NCBI RefSeq assembly: GCF_000716715.1
Contig: NZ_JNYJ01000037.1
Span: forward strand, 22,094 to 86,093
From: Dactylosporangium aurantiacum
GTDB lineage: Bacteria; Actinomycetota; Actinomycetes; Mycobacteriales; Micromonosporaceae
Length of the DNA stretch: 64,000 bases
Reading direction: 5' to 3'
A model generated the notes under the pieces. The model did not search any database, was not told the origin of the DNA, and was given only the letters and a program-made list of their open reading frames with translations. Both the position numbers and the translations under genes were made by a program. Shown one piece after another: positions 52,138 through 60,902 of this stretch; positions within the stretch are counted from its first letter, which is position 1; the number at the start of each line of letters is the position of its first letter.

Positions 52138-53226
52138 ATGGCGAGGGTCACCTTGCAGACGATCGCCGACCAGGTCGGCGTGAGCCGGATGACCGTCTCC
52201 AACGCCTTCTCCCGGCCCGACCAGCTCTCCCCCACGTTGCGGGACAAGATCCTGGCCGTCGCGTCGGAGCTCGGGTACGTGGGGCCGGACCCGGCGGCCC
52301 GGGCCCTCGCGCGCGGCACGACCGGCGCGGTGGGGGTGCTGCTGACGGAGTCGTTGCGGGACGCGTTCAACGACGAGGTGGCCACGACGTTCCTCGGGGC
52401 GATCGCGGAGGAGCTCACCCCGACGGGGCTGGGCCTGACCCTGCTCACCGCCACGGATCGCGAGGACGTCGTCCCCGCGAGGGACGTGGCGATGGACGGC
52501 GCGATGGTGTACTCCTGCGACCCGAGCTCGTCGGCCGTGGACTGGCTGATCCGGCGCAGACTGCCGCTGGTGTTCATCGACCAGGTGCCGGCCGACGGCA
52601 TCCCCAGCGTCAACGTCGACGACCGGCCCGGTGCCCGCGCCGCCGCGCAGCATCTCGTCGACCTCGGTCACCGGCGCATCGCCGTGGTGACCAGCGGCGT
52701 GCGCGGCGCGCACGGCCTGCTGCCGGTCGGTGCGGTCATCCCCGGCGGCGCGACGGACGAGGGTGCCGCGGTCATCGACGGGTACGTGGCACAGCAACGC
52801 ATCCTCGGCTGGCTGGACGCCCTGGCGCCGGCGGGTATCACCCCGCCCGTGGTGCGGCTGGCGCACGGGCGGCCCGAGGACGGCTATGACGGTGCCCGGA
52901 TCATCCTCGCGCAGGACCCGCGGCCGACGGCGGTGCTGTGCTTCTCCGACGCCATCGCGCAGGGGGTCGTCCAGGCGGCGTACGACCTGGGGCTGCGGGT
53001 CCCCGAGGACCTGTCGGTGGTCGGGTTCGACGACAGTCCCCTCGCGGCGCGGATGCGGCCGCCGCTGACCACGGTCCGGCAGGACGTGCTGGCGAAGGGG
53101 CGGGCCGCGGCCGCGGCGCTGACCCGCGCGATCGCCGAGGCCCGGGCCGGCGCCGCGCCCACCCCGGACCAGGTGCTGGTCCCCGCCGACCTCATCGTCC
53201 GCGAAAGCACCGCACCACCCGCGTGA
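52138..53226 (+). CDS. LacI-family transcriptional regulator, 362 aa
   Basis: HTH TLQTIADQVGVSRMTVSNAF (about 5-24) with an unusual SNAFSRPDQL after it, then sensor domain (VGVLLTESLRDAF, AVLCFSDAIAQGVV, VVGFDDSPLAARM). GAGGAGG precedes ATG 52138. No LacI-type operator was found beside it. Targets unknown. Confidence 0.9.
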   Translation: MARVTLQTIADQVGVSRMTVSNAFSRPDQLSPTLRDKILAVASELGYVGPDPAARALARGTTGAVGVLLTESLRDAFNDEVATTFLGAIAEELTPTGLGLTLLTATDREDVVPARDVAMDGAMVYSCDPSSSAVDWLIRRRLPLVFIDQVPADGIPSVNVDDRPGARAAAQHLVDLGHRRIAVVTSGVRGAHGLLPVGAVIPGGATDEGAAVIDGYVAQQRILGWLDALAPAGITPPVVRLAHGRPEDGYDGARIILAQDPRPTAVLCFSDAIAQGVVQAAYDLGLRVPEDLSVVGFDDSPLAARMRPPLTTVRQDVLAKGRAAAAALTRAIAEARAGAAPTPDQVLVPADLIVRESTAPPA

Positions 53227-53341
53227 ACGCGCCAGGCACCGCACCACCCGCCTGAACGCGCCAGGCGCCGCGCGCCACCCGCGTGAACGCGCCAGGCACC
53301 GCAGCGCCCGCGTGAACGCGCCAGGCACCGCACCGCCGCCC
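53207..53341. repeat. 29-bp tandem repeats starting in the last codons of the LacI gene
   Basis: Four copies (29, 29, 31 and 29 bp) and a partial fifth of a unit that begins GCACCGCACCACCC and contains GCGTGAACGCGCCAG. The first copy contains the gene's final codons and its TGA. The remainder of the gap to the MFS stop (53475) holds no gene. Confidence 0.88.
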
Positions 53342-53474
53342 GCAAGCGATGCCGCTCCGCCCGCCTGAACGCCTCGGTGGCGTCCGGCGGGGCGCTGGGC
53401 GTACACGAGCGGAACGGCAGCGCGGACAGCAGATCCCCGCGACGCACGTGCGCCGCGGGGATCCCGGCCCGGTG

Positions 53475-54977
53475 TCAGTGCACCAGCACCGGCACCTGCT
53501 CCTGCTCCGACGTGCTGGTGGCGTCCGCCGGCGTGCGGCGGATGAACAGCACCACCAGCAGCGCGGCCACGCCGAGCAGCACGGCGCTGGCGGTGAAGGC
53601 GACGTTGTACCCGTGGATCGCCGCCTCCGCCTGGCCGAGCGGCGACGCCGCGTGGCTGGTCAGGTAGCCGGTGACGGCCGTGGTGAAGATGGTGTTGAGC
53701 AGGGCCGTGCCGAGCGAGCCGCCGACCTGCTGGGTGGTGTTGACCAGGGCGCTGGCGACGCCGGCGTCGTGGTTCGCCACGCCGGTCAGCGCGACGCTGC
53801 TCAGCGGCACGAACACCAGGCCCATGCCGACGCTCATCGCGATGAACGCGGGCAGGATGTCCACGACGTAGTCCGACTGCAGGTCGAGCCGGGTCAGCCA
53901 GATCATGGCGAGGGTGGCCAGGACGCCGCCGATCGACATGATGACCCGGGGGCCGACGCGGGGCAGGAAACGGGCCGCGAGGGTGGCCGCGACGATGATG
54001 CCCGCGGAGAACGGCAGGTAGGCGACGCCGCTCTTGAGGGCCGAGTAGCCCATCGTCTGCTGCAGGTAGAAGGTCATGAACAGGAACATGCCGAGCATGC
54101 CCGCGCCGACGAGGATCGAGACCAGGAACGACGTGCCCCGGTTGCGGTCCCACAGGACGCGCAGCGGCAGCAGCGGGTGCTTGACCCGCGACTCCCAGAC
54201 GACGAACGCGGCGAGCAGCACGCCGGCGGCCACGAGCCAGCCGATCGTCACGCCGGAGCTCCAGCCGTCGGTCGCGGCCTTGGTGAAGCCGTACACGAGC
54301 GCGACCTGACCGACGGTGGCCAGGACGGCACCGGGGATGTCGTAGCGGGTGTCGCCGGTGGCCTTGCTCTCCCGGACGACCGGCAGGGCGGCGATGAAGG
54401 CGATGACCGCGATCGGGATGTTGACCAGGAGGGTCCAGCGCCAGTTGGCGTACTGGGTGAGCAGGCCGCCGGAGATGAGCCCGATCGCGGCGCCGCCGCC
54501 GGAGATCGCGCCGAACACGCCGAACGCCTTCGCCCGCTCCTTCGCCTCGGTGAACGTGACCGTGATCAGCGACAGGGCGGCCGGGGCGAGCAGCGCGCCG
54601 AACGCGCCCTGCAGGCCGCGGGCGGCGTAGAGGGTCTCGGCGTTGACCGCGGCGCCACCGAGCGCCGAGGCGCCGGCGAAGCCGAGCAGGCCGATCAGGA
54701 ACGTGCGGCGGCGGCCGAAGAAGTCGGCGATCCGCCCGCCGAGCAGCAGCAGGCCGCCGAAGGCCAGGGTGTACGCGGTGACGATCCACTGCCGGTCGGC
54801 GGTGGAGATGTGCAGCGCCTCCTGCGCCGAGGGCAGGGCGATGTTCACGACGGTGGCGTCGAGCACCACCATCAGCTGCGCGACGGCGATCACCGACAGC
54901 GCGAGCCAGCGTTTCGGGTCGACCGCAGCCGTGGCCCCCGCCGTGGCGGTGGCCGTTCCCCCCGAGTCGTTCGACAT
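53475..54977 (-). CDS. MFS drug exporter, DHA2 family, 500 aa
   Basis: Fourteen-helix proton antiporter of the EmrB/QacA type: LDATVVNIALPS in helix 1, GGRIADFFGRRRTFL motif A and motif C-like ISGGGAAIGLISGG. It follows the TetR gene on the same strand, the standard repressor-pump layout. Substrate unknown. Confidence 0.93.
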   Translation of the reverse strand: MSNDSGGTATATAGATAAVDPKRWLALSVIAVAQLMVVLDATVVNIALPSAQEALHISTADRQWIVTAYTLAFGGLLLLGGRIADFFGRRRTFLIGLLGFAGASALGGAAVNAETLYAARGLQGAFGALLAPAALSLITVTFTEAKERAKAFGVFGAISGGGAAIGLISGGLLTQYANWRWTLLVNIPIAVIAFIAALPVVRESKATGDTRYDIPGAVLATVGQVALVYGFTKAATDGWSSGVTIGWLVAAGVLLAAFVVWESRVKHPLLPLRVLWDRNRGTSFLVSILVGAGMLGMFLFMTFYLQQTMGYSALKSGVAYLPFSAGIIVAATLAARFLPRVGPRVIMSIGGVLATLAMIWLTRLDLQSDYVVDILPAFIAMSVGMGLVFVPLSSVALTGVANHDAGVASALVNTTQQVGGSLGTALLNTIFTTAVTGYLTSHAASPLGQAEAAIHGYNVAFTASAVLLGVAALLVVLFIRRTPADATSTSEQEQVPVLVH

Positions 54978-55056
54978 GAGCGTATGCCTCCCAAGGCATG
55001 GTTGATCCAGACCGCGCCCAGGTGGACGGACGGGTCCTGGTGGTGCGAGAAAACGG

Positions 55057-55629
55057 TCAGGCGGGCTGACGCAGGACAGGCAGCAGCACCCGGTCGACGA
55101 CGCGCGTCGCGAAGGACTCGTCGAGCGGCCCCTCGTGCCACATGGTCCGGTTCAGCACCATCGCGTGCAGGATCTCGTGCAGCAGGTCCGAGGTGGCGCC
55201 TTCGGGCAGCTCGCCACGCTCCACCGCGCGTCGCACGATGGTGTCGTACGCGGACTGCTTCGCCTCGTAGACGCACCGGCGGAACGTCTCGGCCAGCTCC
55301 GGGTTGCGGGTGGCCGCGGTCATCAGACCGGTCATGACGTCGCCGTCGGGGCTGTTCGCCACGTGGCAGGCCGCGGTGAGCAGCGCCATCAGGTCGCCGC
55401 GCAGCGTGCCGGTGTCCTGCGGCTCGAACGGGCCGCCGAACCGGTGCTCGAAGGCATCCATCACCAGGTCGGGCTTGGTCGGCCAGCCCCGGTAGATGGT
55501 CGCCTTGCTGGCGCGGGCCCGCGCCGCCACGGCATCCATCGACATGCGGTCGTATCCGACCTCACCGAGCAGCTCGAAGACCGCTTCGCAGATCGCTTCG
55601 CGGCGGCCGGGCTTCGGTGCGGGAGACAT
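55057..55629 (-). CDS. TetR-family repressor of the adjacent exporter, 190 aa
   Basis: HTH: REAICEAVFELLGEVGYDRMSMDAVAARARASKATIYRGWPTK-type, with recognition helix ASKATIYRGW. The C-terminal ligand domain has LNRTMWHEGP. ATG 55629 is preferred because AGGAAG lies 6 nt upstream; GTG 55635 has no spacing. Two matching operators lie upstream (55682-55743). They should control this gene and the exporter. Confidence 0.92.
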   Translation of the reverse strand: MSPAPKPGRREAICEAVFELLGEVGYDRMSMDAVAARARASKATIYRGWPTKPDLVMDAFEHRFGGPFEPQDTGTLRGDLMALLTAACHVANSPDGDVMTGLMTAATRNPELAETFRRCVYEAKQSAYDTIVRRAVERGELPEGATSDLLHEILHAMVLNRTMWHEGPLDESFATRVVDRVLLPVLRQPA

Positions 55630-55681
55630 GACCACTTCCTAGATCGCAGGCTCCGGTTCCGCAAGTCCTGGATCGCAGGTG

Positions 55682-55743
55682 TACGGAACCGTTTCGTATC
55701 GGAACCCTACTCCCCACCACCTCCGGTACGAAACCGTTCCGTA
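55682..55743. promoter_or_regulatory. two TetR operators
   Basis: TACGGAACCGTTTCGTA (55682-55698) and TACGAAACCGTTCCGTA (55727-55743), each an imperfect palindrome around AACCGTT and inverted relative to each other, 45 bp centre to centre. The extended arms match at 26 of 28 positions. They lie upstream of tetR and about 200 bp before the cellulase. Confidence 0.8.
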
Positions 55744-55935
55744 CACCTGATCCCGGTGAACGACGTCACAGGGCATCCGGGAATGGTTAACGGCAAGGTA
55801 ACTTTCACGTCCCTGAGCAGGGATTCCCAGGTCCAGAGCCTGTCCGCTTGACCCTTCCTTGACGGTGACCCACGCCACTGCGCACGGTGACCGGGCCAGA
55901 ACGACCCGAACTCCCGTCAAGTTTGAGGAGCATCG

Positions 55936-58173
55936 ATGAGGCGGAAACTCGCCATCGTCTCGATCGCCGCGATAGCGGCAACTGGCGGCATCATCGCCGT
56001 CAACAGTCCGGCGTTCGCCGCCGCCGGCTGCAGCGTCAAGTACACCGTGACGAACCAGTGGCCCGGGGGCTTCGGTGGCGCGGTGGAGATCACGAACAAG
56101 GGTGACGCGCTGACCAGCTGGAACCTGGGCTGGGACTTCGTCACCGGCCAGGGCATCCAGCAGATGTGGCAGGCGATCCCGACGGTCACCGGCACCCACG
56201 TCAACGCCAAGAACGAGAGCTACAACGGCAACCTGCCGACCAACGGCGTGGTGACGTTCGGCTTCAACGGGACCTGGACCACCAGCAACCCGGTGCCCAC
56301 GGCGTTCACGCTCAACGGCACCGCCTGCAACGGCGGCACCACCACCAACGTGGCCCCGACGGTCAGCGTGACCAGCCCGGCCGCCGGCGCGTCCTACACC
56401 GCCCCCGCCTCGGTCAGCATCACGGCGAACGCCGCGGACTCCGACGGGACCGTGTCGAAGGTCGAGTTCTACAACGGCACGACGCTGCTGAGCACCGACA
56501 CCGCCGCGCCGTACGCGTACACCTGGACCGGTGTCGTGGCGGGCAGCTACAACATCACCGCCAAGGCCTACGACAACGGCGGCCTCTCCACGACCAGCGG
56601 CCTGGTGCCGATCACGGTCACCAACGGCGGCACCAACGGCGCGCCGACGGTCACCCTGACCGGCCCGACGACCGGCTCCGGCTACACCGCCCCGGCCACG
56701 GTCAACCTGACCGCGACCGCCGCGGACGCCGACGGCACGGTCACCAAGGTCGACTTCTACAACGGCACCACGCTGCTGGGCACCGACACCACGTCGCCCT
56801 ACGCGTACACGTGGAGCAACGTCGCCGCGGGCAGCTACTCGCTGACGGCCAAGGCGACCGACAACTCCGGCAACTCGACCACCAGCAACGCCGCCGCGAT
56901 CACCGTCACCACCGGCGGGCAGACCGACGGTCACGTCGACAACCCGTACACCGGCGCGCGTGGCTACGTGAACGCGGACTGGGCGACCAAGGCCCGCGCC
57001 GACGGTGGCGCCGCCATCGCCGGGGCCTCCACCGGTGTGTGGATCGACCGCATCGCCGCCATCAACGGCACCAGCAGCGCGCGGGGCATCCGGGCGCACC
57101 TGGACGACGCGCTGGCCCAGAAGAACGCCGGCACCGGCCCGCTGACCATCCAGTTCGTCGTCTACAACCTGCCGAACCGGGACTGCTCCGCGCTCGCCTC
57201 CAACGGTGAGCTGAAGATCTCGGAGAACGGTCTCGAGCGGTACAAGACCGAGTACATCGACCCGATCGCCACGATCCTGGGCGACCCGAAGTACTCCAGC
57301 CTGCGCATCGTGACGATCATCGAGATCGACTCGCTGCCGAACCTGGTCACCAACACCAACCTCGCCGCCTGCGCCGAGGCGAAGTCCAGCGGTGCCTACG
57401 TCCAGGGCGTCCAGTACGCGCTGAACAAGCTGCACGCGATCAGCAACGTGTACACCTACATCGACGCCGGCCACCACGGCTGGCTCGGCTGGGACTCGAA
57501 CTTCGGCCCCTCGGCCGACCTGTTCGCCTCCACCGTGCGGGGCACCACGGCCGGCTTCGCCAGCGTCGACGGCTTCATCACGAACACCGCCAACTACTCC
57601 GCGCTGGTCGAGCCGTACTTCACCATCAACACCACGGTGAACGGCCAGTCGGTGCGCCAGTCCAAGTGGGTCGACTGGAACTACTACGTCGACGAGCAGT
57701 CCTACGCCCAGGCGTTCCGCAACAAGCTGGTGTCGCTGGGCTTCAACAGCAACCTCGGCATGCTGATCGACACCTCGCGCAACGGCTGGGGCGGCGCGAA
57801 CCGTCCGGCCGGTGCGAGCACGTCGACCGACGTCAACACCTTCGTCAACCAGTCCCGCGTCGACCGGCGCATCCACGCCGGCAACTGGTGCAACCAGTCC
57901 GGTGCGGGCATCGGCGAGCGGCCGCGGGCGACCCCGGCCCCGGGCATCGACGCCTACGTCTGGATCAAGCCCCCGGGCGAGTCGGACGGCGCGAGCCAGG
58001 TCATCCCGAACGACGAGGGCAAGGGCTTCGACCGGATGTGCGACCCGACCTACACCGGTAACGACCGCAACGGCAACAACCCGACCGGCGCCCTGCCGAA
58101 CTCGCCGATCGCCGGCCAGTGGTTCTCGGCGCAGTTCCGCGAGCTCGTGGCCAACGCCTACCCGGCGCTGTAA
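55936..58173 (+). CDS. Secreted GH6 cellulase with CBM2 and two Ig-like domains, 745 aa
   Basis: Signal peptide (AIVSIAAIAATGGIIAVNSPAFA), CBM2 (CSVKYTVTNQWPGGFGGAV, about 32-135), two Ig-like modules of about 90 aa (KVEFYNGTTLLS and KVDFYNGTTLLG), then a GH6 domain from about residue 335. Catalytic landmarks are VYNLPNRDCSALASNGE (acid Asp), IIEIDSLPNL and YIDAGHHGWLGW. The form fits an exo-acting cellobiohydrolase. GAGGAG lies before ATG 55936 and a strong terminator follows. Confidence 0.93.
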   Translation: MRRKLAIVSIAAIAATGGIIAVNSPAFAAAGCSVKYTVTNQWPGGFGGAVEITNKGDALTSWNLGWDFVTGQGIQQMWQAIPTVTGTHVNAKNESYNGNLPTNGVVTFGFNGTWTTSNPVPTAFTLNGTACNGGTTTNVAPTVSVTSPAAGASYTAPASVSITANAADSDGTVSKVEFYNGTTLLSTDTAAPYAYTWTGVVAGSYNITAKAYDNGGLSTTSGLVPITVTNGGTNGAPTVTLTGPTTGSGYTAPATVNLTATAADADGTVTKVDFYNGTTLLGTDTTSPYAYTWSNVAAGSYSLTAKATDNSGNSTTSNAAAITVTTGGQTDGHVDNPYTGARGYVNADWATKARADGGAAIAGASTGVWIDRIAAINGTSSARGIRAHLDDALAQKNAGTGPLTIQFVVYNLPNRDCSALASNGELKISENGLERYKTEYIDPIATILGDPKYSSLRIVTIIEIDSLPNLVTNTNLAACAEAKSSGAYVQGVQYALNKLHAISNVYTYIDAGHHGWLGWDSNFGPSADLFASTVRGTTAGFASVDGFITNTANYSALVEPYFTINTTVNGQSVRQSKWVDWNYYVDEQSYAQAFRNKLVSLGFNSNLGMLIDTSRNGWGGANRPAGASTSTDVNTFVNQSRVDRRIHAGNWCNQSGAGIGERPRATPAPGIDAYVWIKPPGESDGASQVIPNDEGKGFDRMCDPTYTGNDRNGNNPTGALPNSPIAGQWFSAQFRELVANAYPAL

Positions 58174-58201
58174 CACGAAGTCGCTGTAACACCGGTTCAG
58201 G

Positions 58202-58229
58202 AAAGGCCCCCGGTTCGCCGGGGGCCTTT
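58202..58229 (+). terminator. strong intrinsic terminator after the cellulase
   Basis: Twelve-bp perfect stem (AAAGGCCCCCGG with CCGGGGGCCTTT) closed by a TTCG tetraloop and followed by TT. The clearest terminator in the window. Confidence 0.92.
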
Positions 58230-58249
58230 TCGCGTCTATCGTCAGGTCC

Positions 58250-59092
58250 ATGACAGAGTTGTCCATCGAGCGCCGCATGTGGAGCCTGTACGAGCCGGTC
58301 CATGCGGTCACCTACTTCGCCGACGACGCCCTCGCGGCGTTCGAGGCCGCGGGGCTGCGCGGGTTCTGGCGGGGGTACTTCGCCGGACGCAGCGCCCCGC
58401 TCGGCGCCGTGCCGGCGGGCCCGGTGCTGGCCGCGTTCTACGGCTTCGCGCCGCGGATGGTGACCCGGGCACTGCCGGACGTGTGGACCAGGATCACACC
58501 GGAGGCGGCCCTGGCCGCTCGACTGGAGGGCGCGCGGCGGGTCCTGCGCAAGGTGGACGGCGACCTCACCGAGACCGCAAGCCTGTTGCGGGCCGCGGCC
58601 GAGGCGGTCGACCTGCACGGTCGGGTCCTGGGCGCGGCGAACGCGATGCTGCCCTGGCCGGACGACCCGGCCGGCGTGCTGTGGCAGGCGGCCACCGTGC
58701 TGCGCGAGCACCGCGGCGACGGCCACCTGGCGGCACTGCTGGTCGAGGGCCTCGACGGCGTGGAGTGCAACGTGTGGCGGGTCGCGCTGCGCGACGGCGA
58801 CGGCCGCGACTTCTACCAGCCGGCGCGGGGCTGGACCGACGAGGAGTGGGACGCCGCCACCGACCGGCTGCGCACGCGCGGCTGGGTCGACGCGTCGGGC
58901 CGGGCCACGGAGGCGGCACGGTCGGCGTGCACCGCGATCGAGGCCACCACGGACGCGCTCGCGGCGACGCCGTGGCGGGTCCTGGGGACCGACGCCACGG
59001 CGCGCTGTGCGGAGCTGCTGCGCCCGATCGCGGTCCAGGCGTCGCGGCTGCTGCGCCACCCGAACCCGATCGGGCTGCCGGCGCTGGACTGA
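58250..59092 (+). CDS. SCO6745-family protein, 280 aa
   Basis: Opens RRMWSLYEPVHAVTYFA, then FWRGYFAGRSAPLG and AFYGFAPRMVTRALP, diagnostic of the actinobacterial SCO6745 family. C-terminal winged-helix-like region (RGWTDEEWDAATDRL). Function unknown; likely a regulator or binding protein. ATG 58250 immediately follows the cellulase terminator. Confidence 0.85.
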   Translation: MTELSIERRMWSLYEPVHAVTYFADDALAAFEAAGLRGFWRGYFAGRSAPLGAVPAGPVLAAFYGFAPRMVTRALPDVWTRITPEAALAARLEGARRVLRKVDGDLTETASLLRAAAEAVDLHGRVLGAANAMLPWPDDPAGVLWQAATVLREHRGDGHLAALLVEGLDGVECNVWRVALRDGDGRDFYQPARGWTDEEWDAATDRLRTRGWVDASGRATEAARSACTAIEATTDALAATPWRVLGTDATARCAELLRPIAVQASRLLRHPNPIGLPALD

Positions 59093-59131
59093 CCGTGCTC
59101 GCCGGCGCCAGGTCGGGTCTTTCTTGTTGTG

Positions 59132-59280
59132 CCGGCTCGAGGTGGCGTCCGCTCAGCCGGCTCGGGGCGGTGCCTGTTACGCCAGCCCGGGGTGGCGTTC
59201 TGCTACGCCAGCCCGGGGTGGCGTTCTGCTACGCCAGCCCGGGGTGGCGTTCTGCTACGCCAGCTCGGGGTGGCGTTTGA
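59132..59280. repeat. 26-bp tandem repeat derived from the 3' end of the acetyltransferase gene
   Basis: Three exact copies of TACGCCAGCCCGGGGTGGCG-TTCTGC (from 59178, 59204 and 59230) and a fourth (59256-59280) that is the last codons and stop of the acetyltransferase. One or two worn copies lie at 59132-59177. Outside the array, nothing else is seen in the gap after 59092. Confidence 0.88.
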
Positions 59281-59521
59281 GGTAGGCGGCGATGAAGGGG
59301 CACTGCGGCACGACGCGCAGGTCGCGCTCCTTCACCGCGCCGAGGGCGCCGGCGGCGAGCTTGCTGCCCAGGCCCTTGCCCTCGTACGCCTTGTCGACCT
59401 CGGTGTGGGTGAAGACGATCTCGCCGGGGTGCAGCCGGTAGTAGGCCGCACCCGCGAGCTCACCGTCGACCCGCAGCTCGAAGCGGTGCTGCTCCGGGCT
59501 GTCGACGACTGCGATGTCCAC
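59255..59521 (-). CDS. GNAT-related small acetyltransferase-like protein, 88 aa
   Basis: One-domain YidJ/Gtn-type acetyltransferase: RFELRVDGELAGAAYY, IVFTHTEVDKAYEGKGLGSKL (acetyl-CoA loop) and VVPQCPFIAAYLKRHPEL. GTG 59521 directly abuts the pirin stop, so the two are coupled. Function of the family is not established. Confidence 0.87.
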   Translation of the reverse strand: MDIAVVDSPEQHRFELRVDGELAGAAYYRLHPGEIVFTHTEVDKAYEGKGLGSKLAAGALGAVKERDLRVVPQCPFIAAYLKRHPELA

Positions 59522-60502
59522 TCAGGACGCCTCTCCCCGAACGCCGGCGTGCGCCGCGGGGATGCTGCCGAGCCGACCGGCCTGGTAGTCCTCGAACGCC
59601 TGCACGACCTCGGCCTTGGTGTTCATGACGAACGGACCATACGCCACGACGGGCTCGCGGATCGGCTTACCGCCGAGGAACAGCACGTCCATCGTGGGGT
59701 GACGCGGGTCCTGCTTCGCGTCGGCGGTGACGGTGATGCTGTCACCCTCCCCGAAGACCGCGAGCTGCCCCAGCTCCACCGGCCGGCCCTTGGTGCCGAC
59801 GGTGCCCTTGCCCGCCAGGGTGTACGCGAGCGCGTTGAAGTCCTTGCGCCACGGCAGGGTCAGCGACGCCCCGGGCGAGATCGTCGCGTGGATCATGGTG
59901 ATCGGCGTGTAGGTGTTGCCGGGCCCGGCGTGGCCGTCGAGCTCACCCGCGATGATCCGCAGCAGCGACCCGCCGTCGGGCGAGCTGAGCAGCGCCACCT
60001 GGCCGCCGCGGATGTCCTGGTACCGCGGGGCGGCGAACTTGTCCGCCCTGGGCAGGTTCACCCACAGCTGGAACCCGTGGAACAGCCCACCGCTGACCAC
60101 CAGGTGCTCCGGCGGGGTCTCGATGTGGAGCAGGCCACTTCCAGCGGTCATCCACTGGGTGTCGCCGTCACGGATGACACCGCCACCGCCGTGCGAGTCG
60201 CTGTGCACGAACTCGCCGTCGATGATGTACGTGACGGTCTCGAACCCCCGGTGCGGGTGCCACGGCGTGCCCTTCGGCTCACCCGGCGCGTACTCCACCT
60301 CGCCCATCTGGTCCATGTGGATGAACGGGTCGAGCGTGCGCAGGTCGACGCCGGCGAACGCGCGCCGGACGGGGAAGCCCTCGCCTTCGAAGCCCTTCGG
60401 CGCCGTGGTCACGGACACCACCGGGCGGGGACGCGCCGTCACCGGGTCCGGTGTGGACACGCGGGGCAGCGCAAGGACGTTGTCGACGGTGATCGCGGGC
60501 AT
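59522..60502 (-). CDS. Pirin-family protein, 326 aa
   Basis: Bicupin with the pirin iron site WHPHRGFETVTYI, HSDSHGGGG and GLLHIETP. Second cupin has LTLPWRKDFNALAYTLAG. Related proteins act as quercetinases or redox sensors. ATG 60502 has GGAGG 7 nt upstream. A palindromic operator at 60545-60563 probably controls it. Confidence 0.9.
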   Translation of the reverse strand: MPAITVDNVLALPRVSTPDPVTARPRPVVSVTTAPKGFEGEGFPVRRAFAGVDLRTLDPFIHMDQMGEVEYAPGEPKGTPWHPHRGFETVTYIIDGEFVHSDSHGGGGVIRDGDTQWMTAGSGLLHIETPPEHLVVSGGLFHGFQLWVNLPRADKFAAPRYQDIRGGQVALLSSPDGGSLLRIIAGELDGHAGPGNTYTPITMIHATISPGASLTLPWRKDFNALAYTLAGKGTVGTKGRPVELGQLAVFGEGDSITVTADAKQDPRHPTMDVLFLGGKPIREPVVAYGPFVMNTKAEVVQAFEDYQAGRLGSIPAAHAGVRGEAS

Positions 60503-60544
60503 CTGACGCCTCCAGGGCTGAGCGGGTTGTCGCCTGCCGTAACG

Positions 60545-60563
60545 ATACTTGCATGGCAAGTAT
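60545..60563. promoter_or_regulatory. palindromic operator upstream of pirin
   Basis: ATACTTGC-ATG-GCAAGTAT, perfect 8-bp arms, 43 bp before the pirin ATG. TTGACT on the minus strand (60570-60575) is a possible -35. Sites with ACTTGC-N3-GCAAGT arms are typical of MarR/HxlR-type regulators. Confidence 0.65.
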
Positions 60564-60902
60564 TCCGCAAGTCAACAATCTTGCCCCGGCGGTGGCGGGG
60601 CGGTGGCGGGGCGGTGGCGGGGCGGGATGAGGGCAGCCGGGACAGCGGGCAGCGACGCGGCCGGGGCCGGCGGCACGGTCGGCGGGCAGCGTGGTGCGGA
60701 GAACTGACGATGCGACCGGAGGGGCGGCACGGTCAGGTGCGGCAGAGCCCAGGGCACAGCGGCGCGGCGGTCGGCTGGGCGCCCGCACAGCGTCCCGCCG
60801 GCCCGCACGCGCAGCCCCCGCCGGTGAACAGCGCAGGGCCCCGCCCGGCCGCGGTCTGCGGTCGGGCGGGGCCCCGGGACCCTCTTGCCGCGGGTGAGCC
60901 GG
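60564..60902. other. gap with 11-bp repeats and a terminator
   Basis: Three tandem copies of CGGTGGCGGGG (60590-60622), then no credible gene. A 12-bp stem (GGGCCCCGCCCG 60836-60847 with 60863-60874, loop 15) lies just after the GH16 stop and probably terminates the GH16 operon. Confidence 0.6.

Noticed and set aside
53207..53341. Possible CRISPR array
   Set aside because: Copies are back to back without unique spacers, and no cas gene is present.
50533..54999. Uninterrupted minus-strand frame of nearly 1,500 codons across the protease, LacI and exporter genes
   Set aside because: It is antisense to well-supported genes, and its translation is Arg/Pro-rich with no domain. Such frames arise from codon bias at this GC content. 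Only the exporter, in another frame, is real there.
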